Part shown: positions 16,797-24,891 of the stretch, piece after piece
How the letters are laid out: the number at the start of each line of letters is the position of its first letter
Position numbering within the stretch: position 1 is the first letter of the stretch
DNA from: an uncultured Coriobacteriales bacterium
Lineage (GTDB): Bacteria > Actinomycetota > Coriobacteriia > Coriobacteriales > UMGS124
Length of the DNA: 64,000 nucleotides
NCBI GenBank assembly: GCA_902464015.1
Contig: CABQHM010000012.1
Location: 1-64,000, forward strand
Direction: 5' to 3'
The notes under the pieces: model-generated
Told to the model about the DNA's origin: nothing
The model's input: only the letters and a program-made list of their open reading frames with translations
Database searches by the model: none
Program-made: the position numbers and the translations under genes

Positions 16797-17987
16797 ATGG
16801 GCGAAGCTTTGAACAAGGCCCGCGAACTCGATGCCACCTACGTGATGCACACCTATGGCCGCTCGAAGCTCTTTGTGAGCGGCAAGGGCGTCCATCTCTA
16901 CGACGACGAGGGTGCCGAATACCTCGACTTTCTCGCCGGCATTGCCGTGTGCCCGCTGGGTCACGCCGACCCCGTGGTGACGGCCGCCATTGCCGAGCAG
17001 GCTGGCAAGCTGCTGCAGACATCCAACTACTTCTATGCCGAGAACCGCGGTGAGGTCGCCCAGGAGATCTGCCGCCTGGCAGGGGAGGAGTATGGCTGGA
17101 AGACGTTCTTCGCCAACTCCGGCGCCGAAGCCAATGAGTGTGCGATGAAGGCAGCGCGCCGCTGGGCCATCGAGCACAAGGGTCCGGAGTGCCAGACCGT
17201 CATCACGCTCAAAGGCAGCTTCCATGGCCGCACCATGGAGACGCTGGCCGCCACGGCGCAGGACTGGCTTCAGGAACCTTTCCAGCCGCTGCCGGTGGGC
17301 TTCCGCGCCGTGCCCGCCAACGACTGCGCCGCACTCGACGCAGCCATGGGCCCGGACGTGTGCGCAATCATGATGGAGCCCATCCAGGGCGAGAGCGGCG
17401 TGTGGCCGCTGAGCGATGAGTACCTGAAGCATGTCCGCGAGCTCGCCGACGCCAACAACTGCCTGGTTATCTTCGACGAGGTGCAGACGGGCCTGTACCG
17501 CTGCGGTAAGCCCTTCTGCTTCCAGACGGTGGAGGGCGTCGTGCCCGACATCTTCACCCTGGCCAAGGGCATCGCCTCGGGCGTTCCGTGCGGCGCTTGT
17601 GTGGCGCGCGGCGAGGCCGCCCAGGTGCTCAAGCCCGGCATGCAGGGGTCGACGTTCGGCGGTGGCCAGCTTGCCATGGCGGCGGCCCGCGCCACGCTCG
17701 AGCAGCTGCGCGACCGCAAGCTCGACGAGGCCGCTCAGACCGTGGGCGCCTACCTGTGCGAGCAGCTGGCGAGCGTGCCCTACGTCACCGAGGTGCGTGG
17801 CAAGGGTCTCATGGTGGGCGCCACCCTCGACGCTGCCCATGACTCCCACGACGTGGTGGATGCTCTCATGGAGCGCCACATCGTCGCCAACGCCTGCAAC
17901 AACAACGTCCTGCGCCTTCTGCCCCCGCTCACCATCACCACCTCCGACGTCGACGCCCTCATCTCCGCCCTCAAGTCCCTGGCCTAA
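16797..17987 (+). CDS. argD: Acetylornithine aminotransferase
   Basis: Class III PLP aminotransferase converting N-acetylglutamate semialdehyde to N-acetylornithine. The 396-residue protein shows FLAGIAVCPLGHADP near residue 43, FFANSGAEANECAMKAARR near 102, EPIQGESGV near 197, CLVIFDEVQTGLYRCG near 222 and the PLP lysine in FTLAKGIASGVP near 252. The DEVQ and AKG motifs are the standard PLP contacts. GGGAG precedes the ATG. It lies 95 bases after argB, third gene of the block. The 188-base stretch after it holds an imperfect repeat and then a bidirectional terminator. Confidence 0.94.
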   Translation: MGEALNKARELDATYVMHTYGRSKLFVSGKGVHLYDDEGAEYLDFLAGIAVCPLGHADPVVTAAIAEQAGKLLQTSNYFYAENRGEVAQEICRLAGEEYGWKTFFANSGAEANECAMKAARRWAIEHKGPECQTVITLKGSFHGRTMETLAATAQDWLQEPFQPLPVGFRAVPANDCAALDAAMGPDVCAIMMEPIQGESGVWPLSDEYLKHVRELADANNCLVIFDEVQTGLYRCGKPFCFQTVEGVVPDIFTLAKGIASGVPCGACVARGEAAQVLKPGMQGSTFGGGQLAMAAARATLEQLRDRKLDEAAQTVGAYLCEQLASVPYVTEVRGKGLMVGATLDAAHDSHDVVDALMERHIVANACNNNVLRLLPPLTITTSDVDALISALKSLA

Positions 17988-17995
17988 ACCCCCAA

Positions 17996-18042
17996 CAGGC
18001 TGGAAGTCGCGCAAAGCCCCAGGCGTTGGGCCCGCGTGCAGT
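17996..18042 (+). repeat. Imperfect direct repeat, copy 1
   Basis: A unit of about 47 bases beginning CAGGCTGGAAG and containing GCCCCAGGCGTTGGG. It is about 85 percent identical by eye to 18121-18168. Confidence 0.75.
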
Positions 18043-18120
18043 GTCTGCCTGTCGTGCACACCCCCAGCCAGCTTGCGCCTCCGACCCTTCGTCTACGTTG
18101 GGAAAGATAAGTGTTTCCAG

Positions 18121-18168
18121 CAGGCTGGAAGACGAGCAAGGCCCCAGGTGTTGGGTCCGCGCGCAGTT
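18121..18168 (+). repeat. Imperfect direct repeat, copy 2
   Basis: Second copy (CAGGCTGGAAG ... GGCCCCAGGTGTTGGGTCC). Its inner 19 bases (18140-18158) recur inverted at 18228-18246 with one mismatch, so this copy is also the left arm of an inverted repeat that encloses a terminator. Confidence 0.75.
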
Positions 18169-18175
18169 CTGCAGC

Positions 18176-18209
18176 AATGAAAAAAGCCCCTCCCGGGGCT
18201 TTTTTCATT
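18176..18209. terminator. Bidirectional terminator between argD and rnpB
   Basis: A perfect 15-bp palindrome, AATGAAAAAAGCCCC and its complement around TCCC, with an A-run on one side and a T-run on the other. It can stop argD transcription on the plus strand and RNase P RNA transcription on the minus strand. Confidence 0.9.
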
Positions 18210-18227
18210 GCGAAGCTGTTTGAGCAC

Positions 18228-18246
18228 GGACTCAACACCTGGGGCC
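18228..18246 (-). repeat. Inverted third copy of the repeat core
   Basis: GGACTCAACACCTGGGGCC is the reverse complement of the core at 18140-18158 with one mismatch. Confidence 0.7.
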
Positions 18247-18276
18247 CGTGGGATTCATCGCATCAACCTGCGCGTT

Positions 18277-18641
18277 GGCGGAGCGAGCCGATAAGCCGGG
18301 TTCTGTCGTTGGACGACCATTTATCTTCTGCCTACGTTGCCGCAGGCCTCACTCTCGAGCAACCCGAACGCGGGCCGGGCCGACCCATGGCGTTCCTATT
18401 TGCCCTTTCTCCGGATGGGGTTTGCCAAGCCGCGCCGTTACCGACGCGCTGGTGCGCTCTTACCGCACCGTTTCAGCTTTTCTCGCTCGGGGCAAGCCCC
18501 CAGCGGGAGTCTTCTTTTCTGTGGCACTGTCCGTCGGGTCGCCCCGCCCGGCCGTTAGCCGGCATCCTGCCCTGTGGAGCCCGGACTTTCCTCACCGAGA
18601 TGCCATGGCATCTCCAGCGCGGCCGTCTGGCCCACTCCGCC
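18277..18641 (-). ncRNA. rnpB: RNase P RNA (type A)
   Basis: Catalytic RNA that matures tRNA 5' ends. On the minus strand the P4 region reads GAGGAAAGTCCGGGCTCC followed by ACAGGGCAGGATGCCGG, and the 3' part has ACAGAACCCGGCTTAT, both diagnostic. The 5' end GGCGGAGTGGGCC pairs with the 3' GGCTCGCTCCGCC as P1, which sets the boundaries. Length is about 365 bases. Confidence 0.95.
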
Positions 18642-18654
18642 AAGAGGGCAGTAT

Positions 18655-18691
18655 ATACCAACGGGAGGGACAAAGCCCCTCCCGTTGGTAT
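18655..18691. repeat. 15-bp perfect inverted repeat upstream of rnpB
   Basis: ATACCAACGGGAGGG and its exact complement flank a 7-base spacer. On the minus strand it sits between the stop of the SGNH gene and rnpB, followed by TATATACTG. It could end the dlt-like operon, although there is no T-run, and it overlaps the region where the rnpB promoter should be. Confidence 0.7.
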
Positions 18692-18734
18692 CCTCAGCTG
18701 TGACTCCACATGCGCTGCCGCGGGGCGTCGCATG

Positions 18735-19775
18735 CTAATACATATGCACGCCTGGGATGTCGTACTTCTCGGGGTCTTTCGCGACCTTCGCCATGTACTC
18801 CTCGTACTCTTCCAGACACTTGCCCCATCGGGCATAGGCTTGGTCGCCGCGGTGGTCGGGCAGGCCCAACGTCTCGGAGAGGTATGAGGCCATCCAGTCG
18901 CTCACCTTGTTCATGCCATGGTAGTTCAGGTGGATGCCGGCATCGCGGGCGTCGCTCGTCCAGTCGATGCCCACTTCGCTGGCAACGGGGTCTGTGTTCA
19001 TGTCGATGAACCCGATGCCCAGGTCCTGCGCAATCTGGGCGCAGCCGTTGTGACGCGCGTAGTTCCAGTCGCGCGTGTGGGGCGTCGCGACGAGCACGAA
19101 TTGAGCCCCGTTCTCCTCGCAAAGGTCGGCAAGGGCGCGCAGGAACATCAGGTTGAGCTTGCCGGGAAGCTCAACCTCGTCGCTGGGAAGCATGTACGAC
19201 GAGGTGTCGGCAGGCTCGCACAGCGCCTTGGGGTTGCAGCCTTTCAGGTTGCTCACCTTGTCGTACCTCACCTGCCCGGTGAAGTCCTCAAGTGTGAGCT
19301 CTTTCCAGCGATGGTGATATTTGGCAACGGTGAACTGGTCTTTTACAAACTGCTTGAAGACCTTTCCCACGGAGAAGGGGTTGTAGAGCATCTCGGTCTC
19401 CAGGAATACTACCTGGGGCTTTTGGGTCTTAAAGACGTCGCGCAGCATAGTGTAGGCATAGCTCACCTGTTCGCCGTTGACCGAGCACACATAGCTCGTG
19501 ACGCCCGTGTCGCCCCAGATGCGCATGGGCGAGATGCCTGTTGAGGCGAGGCTGTCGCCAAGGAACACCGCGTCGATGGAGTTGTCAGGCTCGGCGAGGA
19601 AGCCGTAGGCGCGCGATTCGATGAGACCATCGTCCTTGGAGTTGCCCTTGGGCTGCAGGATGTGCCCCAGGCCGACGAACATGCCCCACAGGATGGCGCA
19701 AAACAGGATCGACAGGCCCAGGTACTTGAAGAAGCGGGCGGGCTTGGAGGGCTTGGGTGCGGTGGATTCGGTCAT
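18735..19775 (-). CDS. DltD/AlgX-like SGNH-fold membrane protein of dlt-like operon
   Basis: A 346-residue protein with one N-terminal membrane anchor (residues about 17-37) and an extracytoplasmic SGNH-type domain. The nucleophile motif GDS is at residues 73-75 (FLGDSLASTG) and the probable Asp/His pair lies in DAGIHLNYHGMNK (D278 with H282 or H286). Such proteins partner MBOAT acyltransferases (DltD, AlgX/AlgJ, PatB) to transfer or remove acyl groups on envelope polymers. It starts 9 bases after the MBOAT gene stops and is last in the operon. Overall similarity to classical DltD is not obvious, so the exact reaction is open. Confidence 0.75.
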   Translation of the reverse strand: MTESTAPKPSKPARFFKYLGLSILFCAILWGMFVGLGHILQPKGNSKDDGLIESRAYGFLAEPDNSIDAVFLGDSLASTGISPMRIWGDTGVTSYVCSVNGEQVSYAYTMLRDVFKTQKPQVVFLETEMLYNPFSVGKVFKQFVKDQFTVAKYHHRWKELTLEDFTGQVRYDKVSNLKGCNPKALCEPADTSSYMLPSDEVELPGKLNLMFLRALADLCEENGAQFVLVATPHTRDWNYARHNGCAQIAQDLGIGFIDMNTDPVASEVGIDWTSDARDAGIHLNYHGMNKVSDWMASYLSETLGLPDHRGDQAYARWGKCLEEYEEYMAKVAKDPEKYDIPGVHMY

Positions 19776-19784
19776 GGTACCTCG

Positions 19785-21422
19785 TTAGAACTGAGCGTAA
19801 ATCGGGTCGAGCGGCGCGGTTCCCACACCGTACGAGCCGAAGATGACGATGGCGATGATGAGTGCGTACAGCACGACCCAGCGCACGGCGAGGTTCTTGT
19901 GCGCGAGGCGCTCCGTGATGCAGCAGCCGCGCTCTTCAATGACGGCCACGATCGTCATGATGACGACCATTACCGCCACGGCGGCATAGTCCTGCAGGCA
20001 CAGGCCCACGACCTCGGTGGTGACCGAGGGGAAGGTGAGGCCGATGGCCATGAAGGCACCGTTCGTGAACGATTCAAGCGTGAAGTTGCCCACGAGCTGG
20101 CCGAACATGTAGAGGCCCGCATCCATGCCCTCGGCGCGGAAGAAGAGCTCGCCCACGAAGACGACGACGAGGGTGCGCAGCCACTGGAAGGTGCGCCAGG
20201 CCGTGCCATCGCGGTTGATGTGGAGTTTGGCGCATGCCGACTGGGCGAGGGGCTCTACCAGGCCGCCCAAAAGGATGATCACGAAGTAGTACAGGCCGAA
20301 GAAGATGTACTGCGAGCCCGCGCCGTGCCACAGACCGTTGGCGAACCATACGCAGAAGAGCGTGACCGAGCCTGCCAGAAGCGGGCCGTAGCGGTTGCCG
20401 ATGCGATGGCGGGCCGCCTTGGTGAGCGACTTCATGGGGGCGCTGAGCGACAGGGGATAGAAGATGTAGTCGCGCAGCCACGAGCCGAGCGTGATGTGCC
20501 AGCGCAGCCAGAACTCCGAGGCGGTGCGGGAGAAGAAGGGATGGCGGAAGTTCTCGGGCAGGGCGATGCCGAAGATGCGGGCGGTGCCCAGGGCGACGTC
20601 CATGCAGCCTGAGAAGTCGCAGTACAGCTGCAGGGTATAGAGCACGGCCGCCGCCGCAACCACGCCGCCGTCATAGGACGTGTAGTCAGCGAAGATGGGC
20701 TTGACCACCAGGTTGAGGCGGTCGGCGACGATCATCTTCTTGGCGAAGCCCCAAAGGATGCGCACGCTGCCCCGGTAGAGGTTGTCCTTGTTTATGGGGG
20801 TGCCGGCCCAGAGCTGCTCGGCCGTCTGGCCATAACGGCAGATGGGGCCTTCCATGATCTGGGGGAAGAAGCTCAGAAAAAGCGCGATCCTGCCCAGGTT
20901 GGTGTCGGGCGCGATGGTGCCGCGATAGATGTCGAAGAGGTACGACGCCGCCATGAGCGTGTAGAACGAGATGCCGATGGGCACGCCGATGTAAGGCACC
21001 GCCACGGGCACGTTCAGGCCTAAGAGCGCAAGAAGCGACCCTGCCACCTCGCCGAAGAAGACCAGGTACTTGAGGCAGGCGAGCAGCAGGAGGTTGAAGC
21101 CGACCCCCAGGCCGCACACGAGGCGCGCCTTCTTCTGATAGAGCTTCTTGAGCTCCTTCTTGCGCGTCTTGTCTTGGGCGATGAAGGCGTCGCGCTCGGA
21201 GAAGAGCGCGCCCATCTTGCGTCCGGCCAGGTACACGCTCACCGTCGAGATTAGGATGAAGACGATGAGTTTGCTGGAGATGGCCCAGAAGAAGGCATAG
21301 CTCGCCACCAACAAGACCGCCCACCGCAGTCGCTGCGCTACCACCTGGTAGGCGACGAGAACGATGGGCAGGAAGGCGACGATATACAGAATCGAGAAGT
21401 ACGAGTGAAGGGAGAAGTCCAA
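19785..21422 (-). CDS. MBOAT family O-acyltransferase (DltB-like)
   Basis: A 545-residue polytopic membrane protein of the MBOAT family, which moves acyl or aminoacyl groups from a cytoplasmic carrier across the membrane. Diagnostic segments are GISFYTLMAASYLFDIYRG near residue 150, SFFPQIMEGPICRY near 185, EFWLRWHITLGSWLRDYIFYPL near 305 and the catalytic histidine in FANGLWHGAGSQYIFFG near 360. The start appears to be TTG at 21422, 20 bases after the carrier-protein gene; no ATG is nearby. Its length exceeds DltB (about 400 residues) because of a C-terminal extension with further membrane segments, as in AlgI/PatA-type MBOATs. Confidence 0.88.
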   Translation of the reverse strand: MDFSLHSYFSILYIVAFLPIVLVAYQVVAQRLRWAVLLVASYAFFWAISSKLIVFILISTVSVYLAGRKMGALFSERDAFIAQDKTRKKELKKLYQKKARLVCGLGVGFNLLLLACLKYLVFFGEVAGSLLALLGLNVPVAVPYIGVPIGISFYTLMAASYLFDIYRGTIAPDTNLGRIALFLSFFPQIMEGPICRYGQTAEQLWAGTPINKDNLYRGSVRILWGFAKKMIVADRLNLVVKPIFADYTSYDGGVVAAAAVLYTLQLYCDFSGCMDVALGTARIFGIALPENFRHPFFSRTASEFWLRWHITLGSWLRDYIFYPLSLSAPMKSLTKAARHRIGNRYGPLLAGSVTLFCVWFANGLWHGAGSQYIFFGLYYFVIILLGGLVEPLAQSACAKLHINRDGTAWRTFQWLRTLVVVFVGELFFRAEGMDAGLYMFGQLVGNFTLESFTNGAFMAIGLTFPSVTTEVVGLCLQDYAAVAVMVVIMTIVAVIEERGCCITERLAHKNLAVRWVVLYALIIAIVIFGSYGVGTAPLDPIYAQF

Positions 21423-21442
21423 GGTGCGGCCCAGCCCAGCGG

Positions 21443-21676
21443 TTATGCGTCTTCTTCGACCAGGCGCGTGACGAGGGCGTCAATGGCCTGGACGGAGTTG
21501 AAGTTGGCAGGCACGATCTCCACGGCGGGAATGGTCACGTCGAAGGCGTCTTCGAGCTCGGGCACGAGTGCCAGAATCGTCAGAGAGTCCAGGACGCGGC
21601 TGTCTACGAGGTTGTCGGCGGTTTCGTAGTCTACGCCGGGTTTGAGGGATTCTAGGATTTCAATGATCTCGTCCAT
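21443..21676 (-). CDS. Acyl/aminoacyl carrier protein (DltC-like)
   Basis: A 77-residue acidic carrier protein. The phosphopantetheine attachment site is DSL with Ser31 (SRVLDSLTILALVPELEDAF). It would carry an activated amino acid as a thioester. The ATG at 21676 is preceded by AAAGGTG. The gene sits between the PLP decarboxylase (142 bases upstream in transcription) and the MBOAT gene (20 bases downstream). The adenylation enzyme of the same operon is the natural loading partner. Confidence 0.88.
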   Translation of the reverse strand: MDEIIEILESLKPGVDYETADNLVDSRVLDSLTILALVPELEDAFDVTIPAVEIVPANFNSVQAIDALVTRLVEEDA

Positions 21677-21818
21677 GGTGCACCTTTCTTTGAGTCGTGG
21701 GCCCATGTGGGTTGGGACGGGCATACTTTACCAGCTAGAAACATATACGGCCAGGCGATGGCTCTTCAGGTATGCGGTTTTACCGACAAAACACGCCGCT
21801 CGCCGCGTGTCCGTGCGC

Positions 21819-23003
21819 CTAGGCAACCGGGGAGTTGAGGGGGTAGGTGGGCAGGGCGTCGCGCACGAGCCTGGTCTGGCCGTCCGCCCCCACCAGGCAT
21901 ACGCGCGGCAGCTCACGGCTCAGGAAGAGCGATATGCCCTCGGTCATGCAGTAGGCGCCGGTGTTCTCGAAGGCCAGGACGTCGCCGATCTCCAGACCCG
22001 GGAAGGGGAGCTGCTTGGCCAGGATGTCGTTGACCGAACAGAGCGACCCGCACACGTTCCAAGGCTCCGCGGGGTGTACCGTGCGCCCCTCGTAGTCGAG
22101 CAGGGCGCACTTGGGGTCGCGCATGGCGAGCGATTGGCCAAAGTAGACGAGATGGTTCATGCCGCCGTCCACGATGGCGTAGCGCTGCCCGTCGTTCACC
22201 TTGGCGTCGGCCACGCCGGTGAGGAACGTGCCGCACGAGGCCGCGATGCTGCGCCCCAACTCGAGGATGATGGGACCGTCGAAGGCGAAGTCCTCGAGCT
22301 GGGAGGCGAACTCTGCCAGGAACGCGTCCTCGTCGAAGGCGTCTTCCTCGAAGTACTGTACGGGAAAGCCTGGGCCGAATTCGAGCTCGCGGCATGTGAA
22401 CCCGCACTCCTGCTCAAGCCTATCCATCACTTTGCGCACCTGGCGAAGCTCGCGCGCGAGCCTTTTGGTCGAGGTCTTCTGCGTGCCCGAGAAGTACTGC
22501 ACGCCCCAGATGTCCAGGTTCGGGTTGCTTCCGTGGGTCGCCACGATGTCCACGAGCTCTGCCTGGTCCAGGCCGAACTGGTTCGAGCTCGTGAGACGCA
22601 GCAGGACCGGGATGCGCACGTCGTGCCGACGGGCGCATTCAAGCAGCATGTCGAACTGTAGGCGCGACTCCACCGTGTAGCGCCCAATGGGCATGCCCGA
22701 CCCAATGAGCTCGTCCATGAAGCGGGCGTCTTTGTTTACGCCCGACACCACGAGCGCGTCTGGTTGGGCTCCGGCCTCCAGGCAGATACGTGCCTCGCCG
22801 GTCGAGCAAGCCTCGAGGCGCTCGACCGAGCCTGCGAGCAGGGGAATGATGAACGTGTTGGCCTTCACGGCGTAGCAGAGCTCCACGTTTGTGGGCAAAG
22901 CCGAGCGCAGGCGCTCAAGACGTCTTTCCAGAACGCGGCCGTCGAACACATAGAGGGGCGTGCCGAAGGTGCGGGCATATCCCAAGAGCTCATCGTTACG
23001 CAT
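21819..23003 (-). CDS. Fold-type III PLP decarboxylase-like enzyme in dlt-like operon
   Basis: A 394-residue enzyme of the DAP/ornithine/arginine decarboxylase superfamily. The PLP lysine is Lys47 (CYAVKANT), the phosphate loop ELEFGPGFP is at 206-213, LELGRS at 247-252, YAIVDGGMNHL at 275-285, the catalytic cysteine Cys322 in CGSLCSVND, and GAYCMTEG near 349. This matches decarboxylases, including those acting on carrier-bound amino acids such as BtrK, rather than alanine racemase. Its ATG overlaps the stop of the adenylation gene by 8 bases, so the two are translationally coupled. I infer that it acts on the amino acid handled by the operon, possibly while bound to the carrier; the substrate is unknown. 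Confidence 0.8.
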   Translation of the reverse strand: MRNDELLGYARTFGTPLYVFDGRVLERRLERLRSALPTNVELCYAVKANTFIIPLLAGSVERLEACSTGEARICLEAGAQPDALVVSGVNKDARFMDELIGSGMPIGRYTVESRLQFDMLLECARRHDVRIPVLLRLTSSNQFGLDQAELVDIVATHGSNPNLDIWGVQYFSGTQKTSTKRLARELRQVRKVMDRLEQECGFTCRELEFGPGFPVQYFEEDAFDEDAFLAEFASQLEDFAFDGPIILELGRSIAASCGTFLTGVADAKVNDGQRYAIVDGGMNHLVYFGQSLAMRDPKCALLDYEGRTVHPAEPWNVCGSLCSVNDILAKQLPFPGLEIGDVLAFENTGAYCMTEGISLFLSRELPRVCLVGADGQTRLVRDALPTYPLNSPVA

Positions 23004-24573
23004 GGGCTTCCTTCTTTCTCTGGGCGCGGGCCTGACGGCGCAGCTCCTTGAGACGCTGCTGCTCGGCGAGGTAGGCGTCGAGCATGGCGCGGCGGTCGAC
23101 CTTGCCGTTCTTGGTGAGGGGCATCTCGTCCACATGCTCGAGGCTTGCCGGGTGCATGAAGACGGGGAGCTCCTCATGAATGCGGGCCAGAAGCACGCTC
23201 GAGTCGGCGTCTCCCTCATAGAAGGCGTGAATGCGGCTCTTCTCGGGGTCGAACGAGCACCGGCAGCGTGTCACGCCCTCGCAGCGCTCGAACGCCGCCT
23301 CGATCTCCTCGAGTTCGATGCGGTGGCCCATGTGCTTGATCTGGTTGTCTTTGCGCCCGCAGAAGAAGAGGTCGCCGTTCTCGTCGTATGCGCCCATGTC
23401 GCCCGTACGGTACATGACCTGGGGAAACGCCTGCTGCAGGGGGTTGCGCACGAAGGCGCGCTCGGTCTGCTCGCGGGCAGCGTAATAGCCCAGGGCCACC
23501 GAGGCGCCGCACACGCAAATCTCGCCTTGGATGCCGGGCTGTGTGACGAGGTGGTCGTCGCCGTCGAGCAGCATCACCTGTCGGTTGGCGAAGGGCCGGC
23601 CCAGCGGCAGGCTCTTGTCGTAGGCGCGCCCGCGCTCCACCTCGTGGTAGGTGCAGTTGCAGGTGATCTCGGTGGGGCCGTAGAGGTTCACGAACTGGGC
23701 TTGGGGCAGGTGCTCCATCCAGATGGCCAAGTGCTTGAGAGGCATCACCTCGCCGCTGAAAAGGACGCGACGCACATGGGGCAGGCCCTGTTCGTCAAGA
23801 GCGTGCAGGCTGCTCACCAGGCACAACGCAGCCACCGCCCAGGTCATGACGGTCGCGTGGCAGGCGTCCACGTATTCGACGAGCGCTGCGGGTTGGGAGA
23901 AGAGCCTGCGGGGCACAATGGCCAGCTCGCCGCCGGTAGCAAGCGCGCTGTAGATGTCCTTGACCGAGACATCGAAGTCAAACGGTGCCTGGTTTGCAAA
24001 AATGTCGTCGCAGGTAAACCCAAACGTCGCGGTAAAGGTGTCGATGAAGTCGATGATGGCTCGATGGCTTACCGCCACGCCCTTGGGCGCCCCGGTGGAA
24101 CCCGAGGTGAACAGGACATAGGCAGGGTCGCAGTCGAGCACGTGGGCGCGAATGCGCTCAAGCAGGGCGGTGTCGACCTGCGCGGTCAGGCCGTCTGCCT
24201 CGACGAGCCGTGCGTCCGGAAGCGCCGCGCGGGCGCGCTCGCGGGTCGTGTCGCCCACAACGACAAGGGGGTTGCCGAGTGTGGCATACATGCTGGCCAG
24301 GCGCATGTCAGGCGCGGCAGGGTCGACGGGCACGTAGAAGCCGCCTGCGTATAGGGTGCCCAGAAGCGTCGCGAGCGTGCGGGCGCTCTTCTCCATGAAC
24401 ACCATGACGGGTTGCGCGCCCGCACCGAGAGCGGCCAGGGCACAGCCGCGCGAACGCGCCTCGTCGAGGAGTTCGCGGTAGGTGAGCCGAGCGTGCTCGT
24501 CGCTTACCGCGCACACGTCCGCGCGCGTGAGGGCGGCTCGCTCAAGGTATTCCAGGACATTGTGTTGAGACAT
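22996..24573 (-). CDS. Amino acid adenylation enzyme (DltA-like)
   Basis: A 525-residue stand-alone adenylation domain that activates an amino acid with ATP and loads a carrier protein. Core motifs are visible: LFTSGSTGAPKG at about 154-165, QAPFDFDVSVKDIY near 195 (DltA-like), VLFSGEVMPLK at 270, YGPTE at 298-302, YRTGD at 388-392, NQIKHMGHRIELEEIE near 410, and the catalytic lysine in KNGKVDRR (Lys491). Organisation resembles DltA, but the stretch after YGPTE (ITCNCTYHEVERG) differs. The ATG at 24573 lacks a strong ribosome binding site. First gene of a five-gene minus-strand operon divergent from argF. Confidence 0.85.
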   Translation of the reverse strand: MSQHNVLEYLERAALTRADVCAVSDEHARLTYRELLDEARSRGCALAALGAGAQPVMVFMEKSARTLATLLGTLYAGGFYVPVDPAAPDMRLASMYATLGNPLVVVGDTTRERARAALPDARLVEADGLTAQVDTALLERIRAHVLDCDPAYVLFTSGSTGAPKGVAVSHRAIIDFIDTFTATFGFTCDDIFANQAPFDFDVSVKDIYSALATGGELAIVPRRLFSQPAALVEYVDACHATVMTWAVAALCLVSSLHALDEQGLPHVRRVLFSGEVMPLKHLAIWMEHLPQAQFVNLYGPTEITCNCTYHEVERGRAYDKSLPLGRPFANRQVMLLDGDDHLVTQPGIQGEICVCGASVALGYYAAREQTERAFVRNPLQQAFPQVMYRTGDMGAYDENGDLFFCGRKDNQIKHMGHRIELEEIEAAFERCEGVTRCRCSFDPEKSRIHAFYEGDADSSVLLARIHEELPVFMHPASLEHVDEMPLTKNGKVDRRAMLDAYLAEQQRLKELRRQARAQRKKEAHA

Positions 24574-24891
24574 GGCAGGTCGTTTCTGTGTGGCCCGATT
24601 GGCGGCGGTTCGGTCGGCAACTATTGTAATATGTAACGGTCGGGCCACGATGTGCCCCTGATGCTTTCGCGATGTGCTTCCAGTGCTTTCCATTGTGCGC
24701 GGCTGCAGAACTCTATTTCGTTTTTATGAATAAATCCTCCAATCTCAATATTGAATTTGCATGAATGGGCCGAATTCAAACATCGTCCTGTGTTATATGC
24801 GTATTATTCTCACGTTCGACAACGAACAGCATTCGCCGTGCGACGCCCTGAGTATGGTTTGCGGGCGCCGTTTACTCAGTTAGGGGGAACC
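24574..24891 (+). promoter_or_regulatory. Divergent regulatory region with AT-rich ARG-box-like sites (argF side)
   Basis: Intergenic region between the divergent dlt-like operon and argF. Bases 24717-24812 are strikingly AT-rich for this window and contain TATGAATAAAT, TTGAATTTGCATGAAT and TATGCGTATTATTC, which partly match the tandem TGAAT-N4-ATTCA operators bound by ArgR. Because argR is the second gene of the downstream operon, ArgR control is likely, but the sites are degenerate and unproven. I could not fix a -10/-35 pair. Confidence 0.45.

Noticed and set aside
21819..23003. Second lysA for lysine synthesis
   Set aside because: Although in the same superfamily, it is shorter, divergent and translationally coupled to an adenylation gene, while a complete lysA exists at 6681-8042. 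A different substrate is more likely.
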